Below are positions 1 to 9,760 of a stretch of 64,000 bases of DNA, piece by piece. Within the stretch, counting starts at the first letter, position 1. Each line of letters begins with the position of its first letter. Source of the DNA: Lachancea kluyveri NRRL Y-12651 (lineage: Eukaryota > Ascomycota > Saccharomycetes > Saccharomycetales > Saccharomycetaceae); assembly GCA_000149225.2 (NCBI GenBank), contig CM000688.1, positions 372,001-436,000 on the forward strand, in the 5' to 3' direction. Under the pieces are notes generated by a model that was not told the origin of the DNA, did not search any database, and was given only the letters and a program-made list of their open reading frames with translations. The position numbers and the translations under genes were made by a program.

Positions 1-3000
1 ATAGAGTTATCACTCCCCTATATCGCTTCTTGAGATCTCAAGTTTACGAAGTTGTCGATGGTCGTTACGTCAAGCGTGAAAGAGACCACAACAAGGTCAT
101 TGGTTATGATGATGTTAACCAATTGTTTTGGTACCCAGAAGGTATTGCCAAGATTGTTTTTGAAGATGGCACTAGGTTGATTGACCTACCTGCTGAGGAA
201 CGTTACCTAAGATTAGGTGACGTCGTCTGGGATGATGTTTTCTTCAAGACTTATAAGGAAACACGTTCTTGGTTCCATATGGTTACCAACTTTAACCGTA
301 TCTGGGTTATTCATGGTTCCATTTACTGGATGTACACTGCTTATAACGCTCCAACGTTGTACACACATAACTATCAACAGTTGAGAGATAATCGACCACT
401 ACCAGCTTACAGATGGGCTTCATGTGCCTTGGCTGGTTCATTTGCTGCATTTGTTCAAATTGTTGCCACTATAGCCGAATGGTTTTTCGTTCCAAGAAAA
501 TGGGCTGGTGCTCAACATTTATCTCGTCGTTTTTGGTTTTTGGTTATTATTTTTGCGGTTAACTTGGGTCCAATGATTTTTGTCTTTGCCTATAATCCGA
601 TTGATAAGAATGAATATTCCACAGCTGCTTACGTGGTCTCTGCGGTTATGTTTTTCGTTGCAGTAGCCACCATCCTGTTCTTTTCGATTATGCCATTGGG
701 TGGTTTATTCACTTCTTATATGAAAAAATCTACAAGGCGTTATGTGGCTTCTCAAACTTTTACCGCTTCTTTTGCTCCTTTACACGGTATTGACATGTGG
801 ATGTCTTACTTATTATGGGTCACCGTTTTTGGTGCTAAGCTTGCGGAATCTTACTTTTTCTTAACGCTATCTCTAAGAGATCCAATTAGAATTTTGTCTA
901 CCATAACTATGAGATGTACTGGTGAAAAGTGGTGGAAAAATGTGTTGTGTGAACAACAAGGTAAGGTGGTTTTAATTTTGATGATTGCTACTGATTTGAT
1001 TTTATTCTTCTTGGATACTTATATGTGGTACATTGTCTGCAACACAGTCTTTTCCGTTGGTAAATCCTTCTATCTGGGTATTTCCATTTTGACTCCATGG
1101 AGAAACATTTTCACCAGATTGCCAAAAAGAATTTACTCCAAGATATTGGCCACTACTGATATGGAAATCAAATACAAGCCAAAGGTTCTAATCTCTCAAG
1201 TTTGGAATGCAATCATCATTTCCATGTACAGAGAACACTTGTTGGCTATTGATCACGTTCAAAAACTGCTATATCATCAAGTTCCATCCGAAATTGAGGG
1301 TAAGAGAACTTTGAGAGCTCCAACGTTCTTTGTTTCTCAGGATGATAACAACTTTGAAACTGAATTTTTCCCAAGAGATTCCGAAGCTGAACGTCGTATC
1401 TCCTTTTTCGCCCAATCCTTGGCCACGCCAATTCCTGAACCACTACCTGTTGACAACATGCCAACTTTCACCGTCTTGACTCCACACTACGCCGAAAGAA
1501 TTTTGCTATCTTTGAGAGAAATCATTCGTGAAGATGACCAATTTTCAAGGGTTACTTTGTTAGAATACTTGAAACAACTACATCCTGTAGAATGGGATTG
1601 TTTTGTGAAGGATACCAAGATTTTGGCCGAAGAAACTGCTGTTTACGAAGGTAATGAAGATCCTGAAAAGGAGGATGGTCTAAAATCTCAGATTGACGAT
1701 TTACCATTCTACTGTATCGGCTTCAAATCTGCTGCTCCCGAGTATACCTTGCGTACTCGTATTTGGGCTTCCTTGAGATCCCAAACCTTGTACCGTACTG
1801 TGTCTGGTTTCATGAATTATGCTAGAGCTATTAAATTATTGTACCGTGTTGAAAACCCTGAGATCGTTCAAATGTTTGGTGGTAACGCTGAAGGTTTAGA
1901 AAGAGAATTGGAAAAAATGGCTAGAAGAAAGTTCAAGTTTTTGGTCTCCATGCAAAGATTGGCCAAATTCAAACCTTATGAATTGGAAAATGCCGAGTTC
2001 TTGCTTAGAGCTTACCCTGATTTACAGATTGCTTACCTAGATGAAGAACCTCCATTAAATGAGGGTGAAGAACCAAGAATCTACTCCGCTTTGATTGATG
2101 GCCATTGTGAAATCTTAGGAAACGGCCGTAGACGTCCTAAATTTAGAGTCCAATTGTCCGGTAACCCAATCTTGGGTGATGGTAAATCTGATAATCAAAA
2201 CCATGCATTGATCTTTTACAGAGGTGAATACATCCAGTTGATCGATGCTAACCAAGACAATTATTTGGAAGAATGTTTGAAGATCAGATCTGTTTTGGCT
2301 GAATTTGAGGAACTAAATGTCGAACAAGTTAATCCTTATGCTCCAGAGTTGAGATACGAAGAACAAAGCACAAATCACCCAGTCGCCATCGTTGGTGCTA
2401 GAGAATACATTTTCTCTGAAAATTCTGGTGTTTTAGGTGATGTTGCCGCTGGTAAGGAACAAACCTTTGGTACATTGTTTGCTCGTACTCTATCCCAAAT
2501 CGGTGGTAAATTGCATTACGGTCATCCGGATTTCATTAATGCCACTTATATGACGACAAGAGGTGGTCTCTCCAAGGCCCAGAAAGGTTTACACTTGAAC
2601 GAAGATATCTATGCCGGTATGAATGCTTTATTGCGTGGTGGTCGTATCAAACATTGTGAGTATTACCAATGTGGTAAAGGTAGAGATTTGGGTTTTGGAA
2701 CTATTTTGAATTTCACCACCAAGATTGGTGCTGGTATGGGTGAACAGATGCTATCTCGTGAGTACTATTACTTGGGTACTCAGTTACCTATTGATCGTTT
2801 CTTGTCCTTCTACTATGCACACCCTGGTTTCCATTTGAATAATTTATTCATCCAATTGTCTTTGCAAATGTTTATGCTAACGTTGGTCAACATGAATGCA
2901 CTAGCCCATGAATCCATCATCTGTTACTACAACAAGAACACCCCAATTAGAGATGTCTTGACCCCACTTGGTTGTTACAATTTGGCTCCAGTTATTGACT

Positions 3001-4583
3001 GGGTCAGACGTTACACTCTATCCATTTTCATCGTGTTCTTTATCGCTTTTATTCCAATCGTGATTCAAGAGTTGATCGAACGTGGTGTTTGGAAGGCTAC
3101 CCAGAGATTTTTCCGTCACTTGTTATCATTGTCTCCAATGTTTGAAGTCTTTGCTGGTCAGATCTATTCATCCTCTTTGTTGAGTGATTTGACCGTAGGA
3201 GGTGCTCGTTACATTTCCACTGGTCGTGGTTTCGCTACCTCTCGTATTCCATTCTCCATTTTGTACTCCAGGTTTGCAGGTTCTGCTATCTACATGGGTT
3301 CAAGATCTATGTTTATGTTGTTATTTGGTTCCGTTGCTCACTGGCAAGCTGCTTTGTTGTGGTTCTGGGCTTCTTTGTCTGCTTTGATGTTTTCTCCATT
3401 CATCTTTAATCCACATCAATTCTCATGGCAAGAATTTTTCTTGGACTACAGAGATTACATCAGATGGATGTCTAGAGGTAACAACAAGTATCACAGAAAC
3501 TCCTGGATCGGTTATGTCAGAATGTCTAGATCTCGTGTTACTGGGTTCAAGCGTAAGCTAGTTGGTGATGAATCTGAAAAGGCTGCTGGTGACTCTTCCA
3601 GAGCTCATAGATTGAATGTCATTTTTGCCGAAGTCATCCCCTGTGCTGTTTACGCTGCTGGTTGTTTCATTGCATTTACCTTCATTAATGCCCAAACTGG
3701 TGTGAAAGATGCAGAATATGTGAACTCTACGGTGCGTGTTATCATCTGTACCTTGGCTCCAATTGCTGTCAATATGGGTGTCTTATTCTTCTGTGTTGCT
3801 CTATCGTGCTGTTCAGGTCCGTTATTTGGAATGTGTTGCAAGAAGACCGGTCCAGTTATGGCCGGAATAGCCCACGGTGTTGCTGTTATTGTTCACATCG
3901 TTTTCTTCATTGTTATGTGGGTTTTGGAAAGTTTTAACTTTGCAAGGATGTTACTTGGTGTCATTACATGTATTTACTGTCAAAGGTTGATTTTCAAGTG
4001 TATGACCCTATTCTTACTGACTCGTGAATTTAAGAATGACCATGCAAACACAGCTTTCTGGACCGGTAAATGGTATGGTACTGGTATGGGCTACATGGCT
4101 TGGACTCAACCTACCAGAGAATTCACTGCTAAAGTTGTTGAGCTGTCCGAATTTGCTGCCGACTTTGTCTTGGGCCATATCTTGCTATTTTGCCAATTGC
4201 CAATTATCTGTATCCCATACATTGACAAGTTCCACTCCATAATGCTATTCTGGTTGAAGCCATCTCGTCAAATTCGCCCACCAATTTACTCTTTGAAACA
4301 AACTCGTTTGCGTAAGCGTATGGTGAGAAAGTATAGCAGCTTGTACTTTTTGGTTTTGATAATCTTTGCTGCATGCATTGTTGGTCCGGCTGTTGCCTCA
4401 AGCCATGTTGACGATTTGAATGGAAAAATGCCTGAAAGTACTAAAGACTCATTAGGTCTATTGTTCCAGCCAAGAAACACGACCAACAACGACACTGGAC
4501 CTGCGATTGCCTCATATGCTTCTGCATCTCATTTCTTCTTCTCTTCTACTCCAAATATATCCTCTTGGTCCACGATTGCTTAA
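1..4583 (+). CDS. FKS1: 1,3-beta-glucan synthase catalytic subunit (FKS1/GSC2), 5'-truncated by window edge
   Basis: Catalytic subunit of plasma-membrane beta-1,3-glucan synthase, which polymerises UDP-glucose into the main cell-wall glucan under Rho1 control. The frame is already open at base 3, so the start lies outside the window; about 1526 residues are visible and roughly 350 are missing compared with the usual ~1876. Two blocks of membrane segments flank a long cytosolic domain, as in the family. Echinocandin hot-spot regions look wild type: FLTLSLRDP in the first membrane block and DWVRRYTL in the second. The tail ends in an N- and S-rich stretch after the last membrane helix. It is the single equivalent of the S. 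cerevisiae pair FKS1/GSC2, and GAS2 follows it as on S. cerevisiae chromosome XII. Identity is certain; orthology to one ohnolog cannot be assigned. Confidence 0.97.
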   Translation, partial: RVITPLYRFLRSQVYEVVDGRYVKRERDHNKVIGYDDVNQLFWYPEGIAKIVFEDGTRLIDLPAEERYLRLGDVVWDDVFFKTYKETRSWFHMVTNFNRIWVIHGSIYWMYTAYNAPTLYTHNYQQLRDNRPLPAYRWASCALAGSFAAFVQIVATIAEWFFVPRKWAGAQHLSRRFWFLVIIFAVNLGPMIFVFAYNPIDKNEYSTAAYVVSAVMFFVAVATILFFSIMPLGGLFTSYMKKSTRRYVASQTFTASFAPLHGIDMWMSYLLWVTVFGAKLAESYFFLTLSLRDPIRILSTITMRCTGEKWWKNVLCEQQGKVVLILMIATDLILFFLDTYMWYIVCNTVFSVGKSFYLGISILTPWRNIFTRLPKRIYSKILATTDMEIKYKPKVLISQVWNAIIISMYREHLLAIDHVQKLLYHQVPSEIEGKRTLRAPTFFVSQDDNNFETEFFPRDSEAERRISFFAQSLATPIPEPLPVDNMPTFTVLTPHYAERILLSLREIIREDDQFSRVTLLEYLKQLHPVEWDCFVKDTKILAEETAVYEGNEDPEKEDGLKSQIDDLPFYCIGFKSAAPEYTLRTRIWASLRSQTLYRTVSGFMNYARAIKLLYRVENPEIVQMFGGNAEGLERELEKMARRKFKFLVSMQRLAKFKPYELENAEFLLRAYPDLQIAYLDEEPPLNEGEEPRIYSALIDGHCEILGNGRRRPKFRVQLSGNPILGDGKSDNQNHALIFYRGEYIQLIDANQDNYLEECLKIRSVLAEFEELNVEQVNPYAPELRYEEQSTNHPVAIVGAREYIFSENSGVLGDVAAGKEQTFGTLFARTLSQIGGKLHYGHPDFINATYMTTRGGLSKAQKGLHLNEDIYAGMNALLRGGRIKHCEYYQCGKGRDLGFGTILNFTTKIGAGMGEQMLSREYYYLGTQLPIDRFLSFYYAHPGFHLNNLFIQLSLQMFMLTLVNMNALAHESIICYYNKNTPIRDVLTPLGCYNLAPVIDWVRRYTLSIFIVFFIAFIPIVIQELIERGVWKATQRFFRHLLSLSPMFEVFAGQIYSSSLLSDLTVGGARYISTGRGFATSRIPFSILYSRFAGSAIYMGSRSMFMLLFGSVAHWQAALLWFWASLSALMFSPFIFNPHQFSWQEFFLDYRDYIRWMSRGNNKYHRNSWIGYVRMSRSRVTGFKRKLVGDESEKAAGDSSRAHRLNVIFAEVIPCAVYAAGCFIAFTFINAQTGVKDAEYVNSTVRVIICTLAPIAVNMGVLFFCVALSCCSGPLFGMCCKKTGPVMAGIAHGVAVIVHIVFFIVMWVLESFNFARMLLGVITCIYCQRLIFKCMTLFLLTREFKNDHANTAFWTGKWYGTGMGYMAWTQPTREFTAKVVELSEFAADFVLGHILLFCQLPIICIPYIDKFHSIMLFWLKPSRQIRPPIYSLKQTRLRKRMVRKYSSLYFLVLIIFAACIVGPAVASSHVDDLNGKMPESTKDSLGLLFQPRNTTNNDTGPAIASYASASHFFFSSTPNISSWSTIA

Positions 4584-5040
4584 GCAGTTAAAGGATCTGG
4601 AGTTGGATCCTCTCACCTCTTTGTTTATTTTTATATTTTGAAAGGTTCATCATGTATTTTATATTTTGTATGGTCAATATCTAGACGTTTTATACACTAC
4701 AAAAAATTGATTTGTTATACTAGCCCTTGTACCCGGGTCTTAAGGCTGAAGACAATTGTCTTCAATCTTTGTTGAAAAGAACGAGTTCTTGAGCACTCTT
4801 TTTTAAAGAAGTCGGTAGATTCTTTTTCATTTTGCCTTTTCCAAGTGTCGTTTTCTTTGGTGGTTCGCGTCTTTTCTTGTACTTTGTGCCAGTTTGTGTA
4901 TTTACGCGAAAAAAAGTAATTTTGTGACGCCATAGTTTGTACTATTTAAAGTAAAAGATGTAAGAAGAAAGGCAGCTATAACATCCTGCTAGTAAAAGTA
5001 GAAAAAAACGAAAATTTAATAGTCGATTACGAATTCAAGA
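4584..5040. other. FKS-GAS2 intergenic region
   Basis: AT-rich spacer holding the FKS 3' end and the GAS2 promoter. Two 11/11 matches to the S. cerevisiae ARS core (WTTTAYRTTTW), both TTTTATATTTT, lie at 4629-4639 and 4657-4667; such hits are common in AT-rich DNA. No supported gene. Confidence 0.5.
4920..4928 (-). promoter_or_regulatory. Middle sporulation element (Ndt80-type) upstream of GAS2
   Basis: On the minus strand the bases read GTCACAAAA, a full match to the MSE consensus gNCRCAAAW, about 115 bp before the GAS2 start. GAS2 is a sporulation gene in S. cerevisiae, so Ndt80 control is plausible. The call rests on a short motif only. Confidence 0.5.
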
Positions 5041-6669
5041 ATGAGACTCGGAAAAATAATAATTACTACAGGATGTCTTATTACTCTCACATCAGCTATG
5101 TCAGTTTCTGGGCCACATAAAAGCCTTTTAAAGCGTAAATCTGAAATAGAGCTACCCTCAATTGAAATAGTTGGCAGCAAATTCTTTAACTCAAAAACTG
5201 GCGAACAGTTTTTTATGAAAGGTATTGCTTACCAACCAAGCAGGACTCAAGAGGAATTGGAAGCTGCTTACGAGGTATTCAACACAAAATATATCGACCC
5301 TTTAGCCGAAACTGACATTTGCAAACGAGACATACCGTATTTAACCAAGCTTGGCGTAAACACAATTCGTGTTTACTCTATCGACCCTACAAAATCCCAT
5401 GATACATGCATGGAAGCCATGGCAGAGAATGGTATCTATGTGTTGTTAGATCTCTCAGAACCAGATAAGTCAATTACAAGGGAAGAACCAAACTGGGATA
5501 TTGAAATTCACGAAAGGTATAAGAGTGTTGTCGATTCAATGCAGAAATATTCCAACGTCCTTGGATTCTTTGCAGGTAATGAAGTCACCAATGATAAAAC
5601 AAACACCGACGCTTCACCGTTTGTAAAGGCATCAATTAGGGACATAAAAAATTATATCAAAGAGAAAGGTTACAGGCCTATCCCTGTTGGTTATTCTACG
5701 AACGATGATCCTGATACAAGAGAAGCTCTAGCAGATTATTTTATATGTGGAGAAGTTGCCGCTGATTTCTATGGTATTAACATGTACGAATGGTGTGGCT
5801 ACTCTTCATATGGTATTAGCGGATACAGGGAAAGAACCAGAGAATTCAAGGATTACCCAATACCAGTCTTCTTTTCCGAGTTTGGCTGTAACTCAATTAG
5901 ACCAAGACCGTTTACGGAGGTGGCAGCATTATACGGCCGTTTTATGACACCGGTCTGGTCTGGCGGCTTGGCATATATGTACTTTGAAGAGGAAAATGAG
6001 TATGGTGTTGTCAAAGTCACTAAAAACAATCAAGTCGTCGAATTAGAAGATTTTAAGTATTTGCAAAATGAATTTGAAAAAGCCAATCCAAAGGGTATTA
6101 CCAAAGAAGGATATTTGCAAACATACAAAAAGGGTGAGATGAAAGCAAGAAAATGTCCATCATCTTCAACTACTTGGAAAGCTACCGAGAATATTCCACA
6201 GACACCAAGCCAAGTTAAATGTTCATGTCTAGATGAAATACTACCATGTTTAGTGGTACCGTTGGCTACACCTGCTGAATATAAAAACTACTTTGATTAC
6301 GTTTGCAACGAGGTAGACTGTTTCGACATAAAAGCGGATGGCAACACCGGAGTGTATGGTGAGTTTTCGGACTGTAGTGCAGGGCAAAAATTGGCTCTTC
6401 AGATAAGCAAAATGTACTTTAAAAGTGGATCAGTAGAGTCACAGTGCCCACTATCTGATAGGAACGTTTACTTTAACTTCAAGAATAAAGATGCATTCCA
6501 AAAGTCTTGTTCTAAAGTACTCAAATCCGTAAAGAATTTAGCGTCACATGAAGCAAAAGGCAAGCTTGATGATAAGGGTTCTAAAAATATAAGCACGTCT
6601 TCCAGTGGAAAAATTCACGTTTCTTTATTGTTGGCTATACTAAGTTTATTGACCAACTTAAGGTTATAG
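5041..6669 (+). CDS. GAS2: GPI-anchored 1,3-beta-glucanosyltransferase GAS2 (GH72)
   Basis: Cell-wall transglycosidase that cuts and rejoins beta-1,3-glucan; in S. cerevisiae GAS2 acts in spore-wall assembly. The 542 residues begin with a secretion signal (about 1-20). The GH72 catalytic domain follows to about residue 350, with acid/base Glu181 in the GNEVTN motif and nucleophile Glu280 in FFSEFGCN. A cysteine-rich X8/CBM43 domain spans about 385-490, then a Ser-rich stretch and a C-terminal hydrophobic tail typical of GPI attachment. Length is close to S. cerevisiae Gas2 (555 aa). The gene sits directly after FKS, as YLR343W follows YLR342W, which favours GAS2 over other GAS paralogues. A middle sporulation element lies upstream. 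Confidence 0.93.
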   Translation: MRLGKIIITTGCLITLTSAMSVSGPHKSLLKRKSEIELPSIEIVGSKFFNSKTGEQFFMKGIAYQPSRTQEELEAAYEVFNTKYIDPLAETDICKRDIPYLTKLGVNTIRVYSIDPTKSHDTCMEAMAENGIYVLLDLSEPDKSITREEPNWDIEIHERYKSVVDSMQKYSNVLGFFAGNEVTNDKTNTDASPFVKASIRDIKNYIKEKGYRPIPVGYSTNDDPDTREALADYFICGEVAADFYGINMYEWCGYSSYGISGYRERTREFKDYPIPVFFSEFGCNSIRPRPFTEVAALYGRFMTPVWSGGLAYMYFEEENEYGVVKVTKNNQVVELEDFKYLQNEFEKANPKGITKEGYLQTYKKGEMKARKCPSSSTTWKATENIPQTPSQVKCSCLDEILPCLVVPLATPAEYKNYFDYVCNEVDCFDIKADGNTGVYGEFSDCSAGQKLALQISKMYFKSGSVESQCPLSDRNVYFNFKNKDAFQKSCSKVLKSVKNLASHEAKGKLDDKGSKNISTSSSGKIHVSLLLAILSLLTNLRL

Positions 6670-6916
6670 GTATAAAGATAGGAAAAATTAAACCTTCACT
6701 CGGTGGGTGTATATACATAGATAACGCATGTACTTGAAATAAAACAATGAAGAATTAAGAAAAAAAAAAAACAAGGTTTGTACGTAAAAACAGCGAAGAT
6801 GAAGTAGTTAAGTATATAGGTACAAATATGGTAGAGGGAAGTAGGAATAAGAATGAATAAGTTATTCGGTCATTAATAGTCGTCATAAAGTCGTTGTCTG
6901 GAAATTCCGACAGTTT

Positions 6917-7666
6917 TCATTGATCCCTTTTTGGACCCCAATTGACCCCCAGAAATCCTTTTGGTTTTGCAATGGAGACTCTAGGCTTGACCAGATAGTA
7001 CCGTTTTTCACCAGGAATATCTAAATAAATAGAAATAAAATCCGGCTGATAATTTACTTCGGATGCCTTTGCCTCTATATGAACCAAACCTCTTTTCTGT
7101 TTAGACTCGACATGAAACCTCATAAAATAGTGTTCCTTACCGTCTTTTCCAATTCTCCTAGTAGAGGAAATTGGCCTGTTCCTAGTCCATTTGTCATCAG
7201 TCAAGATTTCGCCAAAGGCTTTCAATCTTTCCTTATCATCTTCCGAATCATCGCATTGAAGTAAAGTTCTAGCAATCTCATCGGCCTCCACGAGCGAAAC
7301 GGCACGGTTGAAGATCTGGGTATCACCTGAAGGGGACAACAATTCAGATAGGATTAAATAAATAACCATAGCAGCTAAACCAGTGGCACCAACAACCAGA
7401 ACACCAGAAGCGGTGAACGAAGTGAAAGCTTTAACTCTAGACCACAGCGGAGTCTTTTTAGTGTTTCGTGTGGTTTTGTTAGAATTAGAATTGGGGTTTG
7501 ATTTAGCATTGAACGTTGAATAGTATTTGGACGAAAAGGACTTAGTGCTTACAATAGGGGAAAGCTTTAGGGCATAGTTTACAGATGAAGAGACCTTGAG
7601 TGAATTAAATGTTCTTGGGAGCTTACTCATCAAGCCCAGCGTAGCGGGGAGCCTGTTATGTAGCAT
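6917..7666 (-). CDS. TIM21: Mitochondrial import inner-membrane translocase subunit TIM21
   Basis: TIM21 is a subunit of the TIM23 complex that binds Tom22 on the intermembrane-space side and links the translocase to respiratory complexes. The 249 residues start with a Ser/Arg/Lys-rich mitochondrial presequence (about 1-70). One transmembrane segment is seen near 86-108 (SGVLVVGATGLAAM...), then the conserved soluble TIM21 domain. Length is close to the S. cerevisiae protein (239 aa). It converges on GAS2 and lies upstream of tRNA-Arg and RPL26. In S. cerevisiae it is YGR033C, next to GSC2 and RPL26B, so it belongs to the chromosome VII half of the merged order. Confidence 0.93.
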   Translation of the reverse strand: MLHNRLPATLGLMSKLPRTFNSLKVSSSVNYALKLSPIVSTKSFSSKYYSTFNAKSNPNSNSNKTTRNTKKTPLWSRVKAFTSFTASGVLVVGATGLAAMVIYLILSELLSPSGDTQIFNRAVSLVEADEIARTLLQCDDSEDDKERLKAFGEILTDDKWTRNRPISSTRRIGKDGKEHYFMRFHVESKQKRGLVHIEAKASEVNYQPDFISIYLDIPGEKRYYLVKPRVSIAKPKGFLGVNWGPKRDQ

Positions 7667-7837
7667 AACTGATAATCTTTGGTTAAACTCCTAACTGGCT
7701 GATGACATATTTCTGTCAATGCATTTGGAAAATTTTCCCCTTTAAGAGGTATACACTTGAAATCTTGGGAGAAAGCGCATAGTTCTTGGACAATATAGGA
7801 CTGTTACAGAGCTATCATAAGTAGATCGCTCTTTAGT

Positions 7838-7909
7838 GCCCCTTTAGTGCAATGGTTAGCATACATTTTTCCGGTGGATGTGATCCGGGTTCGAGTCCCG
7901 GGAGGGGCT
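7838..7909 (+). tRNA. tR(CCG): tRNA-Arg(CCG)
   Basis: A complete cloverleaf: acceptor GCCCCTT pairs with GAGGGGC, D stem GTGC/GCAT, anticodon stem CATTT/GGATG around loop TTCCGGT (anticodon CCG), T arm CCGGG-TTCGAGT-CCCGG. The discriminator is T. No intron. A T4 run follows immediately as the Pol III terminator. From memory, S. cerevisiae also has tR(CCG)L close to RPL26A, which supports ancestral linkage. Confidence 0.95.
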
Positions 7910-8565
7910 TTTAGATCTTAGACGTTGATAGACTTATTGTGCTACCAAAGTTATTTTTTTATCAATGTTGTCTCTCTCTCAAGAGGGTAAAGGTTATGGT
8001 TATTGGATTTACCAATTGAAGAAGCTGTCAGACTTTAAGGTAATTGTTATTGGTCGTCTATAGTTTAACGTTTTTGTCTTCCTTTTCAAACGAGATGACA
8101 GACCCAAGAAATCTTGCGACTGCTGAACCCATACATATATTGGAATTAAAGGTTTAGTATAGTTATGCATGGGTTTTCCATCATTATCTGATCCCATAGG
8201 CAGGTGCACGTGATACAGAAGCTGAAAAAAAAATTTAAAAAAAAACTAGTCACAGAAATTTAGCGAGAGCACTGGCAGAAGCACCAACCCGATTCCAGGC
8301 ACCATCCACGCTTACACGCGGGCTGCCGCCTGAATCGCTTCCGCCTAGGACCTCAGCCTAGCAGCTCGCTCTACCTACGATGTTCGGCCTACGCGAGCGA
8401 CAGAGCGGCCTGCACGCTACGCTCGTCGAACCAACTCTCGGTTCCTGTCCCAAGCTTCCTTCCCATCGTAGTCGGAACTCTGGCTCAAACAAAACAAGTT
8501 ATAGCTTCAGTACTGAATCTTGAGGTATTAGAAAAGAGCCAGAACCGCAACAAAGTAATATCAAA
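7910..8565. promoter_or_regulatory. RPL26 upstream region with Rap1-like site, E-box and GC-rich structured block
   Basis: A Rap1-like ACCCATACAT lies at 8127-8136 and a Cbf1-type CACGTG at 8207-8212. Bases about 8270-8480 are much more GC-rich than neighbouring spacers and contain complementary arms: CTACGATG at 8375-8382 with CATCGTAG at 8464-8471, and inside them CGAGCG at 8394-8399 with CGCTCG at 8420-8425. No open reading frame explains this block; it may be an RPL26 leader or promoter structure or a non-coding RNA. Confidence 0.5.
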
Positions 8566-9398
8566 ATGGCTAAGCAATCTCTAGGTATGTTAAGCGACTG
8601 TAGAGGAGAAACATGATGTTATTCGCATGAAGAGGGAAGTTCAGTAACCTAAGCTCGGTGGAAAAAAAGAGCATTTACATCAAAGTTGACAATGTGAACC
8701 AATGGGTTGAAATAAGGACGCAATACAATGATATTCTACCTTGAAGTGGTTGATTAAGACCAAAACGATGTGGGAAAGCAAACCTTTGAAAAAAAAGCCG
8801 TTGTCTTGGGTGATTTGGCATACCGTGCATTTACCATCGAGTCAAGGCGTTTGTTTAAGCCTGCTATCTTGGAATAGATGGTTGCAATTAAAGATTTGAA
8901 TCAGACCCATAATAAACTAAGATGCTGTAGAACTTAGGATGTCTATCGAGAACTCCACAAAACCGAGACCTTACCGAACTCTGGGAATAAAACATGTCAT
9001 TTAAGACAGCTTTACTAACAATTATTGTTACAGACGTTTCCTCTGACAGAAGAAAGGCCAGAAAGGCTTACTTCACCGCTCCATCTTCTGAACGTCGTGT
9101 TTTGATGTCCGCTCCTTTGTCCAAGGAATTGCGTGAACAATATAACATCAAGGCTTTGCCAATCAGAAAGGATGATGAAGTTTTGGTTGTCCGTGGTTCC
9201 AAGAAGGGCCAAGAAGGTAAGATCTCTTCCGTCTACAGATTGAAGTTTGCTGTCCAAGTTGACAAGTTGACCAAGGAAAAGTCTAACGGTGCTTCCGTTC
9301 CTATCAACATTCACCCATCCAAGGTTGTCATCACCAAGTTGCACTTGGACAAGGACAGAAAGGACTTGATCGCAAGAAAGGGTGGTAAGTTGGAATAA
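8566..9398 (+). CDS. RPL26A: Large-subunit ribosomal protein L26 (uL24), one intron
   Basis: Component of the 60S ribosomal subunit near the exit tunnel. Two exons: 8566-8584 (ATG GCT AAG CAA TCT CTA G) and 9034-9398, joined within codon 7 to read [20 protein letters not shown]. The 449-bp intron (8585-9033) has donor GTATGT, branch site TACTAAC at 9013-9019 and acceptor CAG. The spliced product is 127 residues, the same as S. cerevisiae Rpl26, with only a handful of substitutions and the KOW-type motif [15 protein letters not shown]. Intron position after a very short first exon matches S. cerevisiae RPL26A and RPL26B. Only one copy is expected here, so the A/B label is nominal. Confidence 0.97.
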
Positions 9399-9760
9399 AC
9401 GAATTCGCTCCCCAATTTTGAATTATTTCCGCTTTCTCATTAATGTTTACTAGTTTTATATAAATGTAATCTACATTTTTTGACTACACTTTTACAACGG
9501 CTTATTTCAACTATTATCTTTTTATTAGTAGAAACCAAATGCCACTCGGTCTTGGCATCAACCGCTGATGTTATTGGACCATCTGGTAATAGCAACCTGG
9601 CCCCTCGTAGAAGGGTACATATGTCGTTGTCGAAAAACCCTCCGTTTTGCCCCAGATTTTTGTGGATTTCTTAATCCTTCTAACACTTCTCTTATACCAA
9701 AGTAAACAGTTGCTAGATCGAGGTTAGCCGTCAAATATCACTAACCTTACTTGCTTGAGA
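9399..9760. other. RPL26-YLR345W spacer
   Basis: Holds the RPL26 3' end and the promoter of the downstream PFK26-like gene. A 64-codon open frame with a TTG start at 9480 has no recognisable similarity and is not supported. Nothing else stands out. Confidence 0.5.

Noticed and set aside
9480-9674. 64-codon frame between RPL26 and YLR345W
   Set aside because: Starts with TTG, lies in a promoter region and resembles nothing I recognise.
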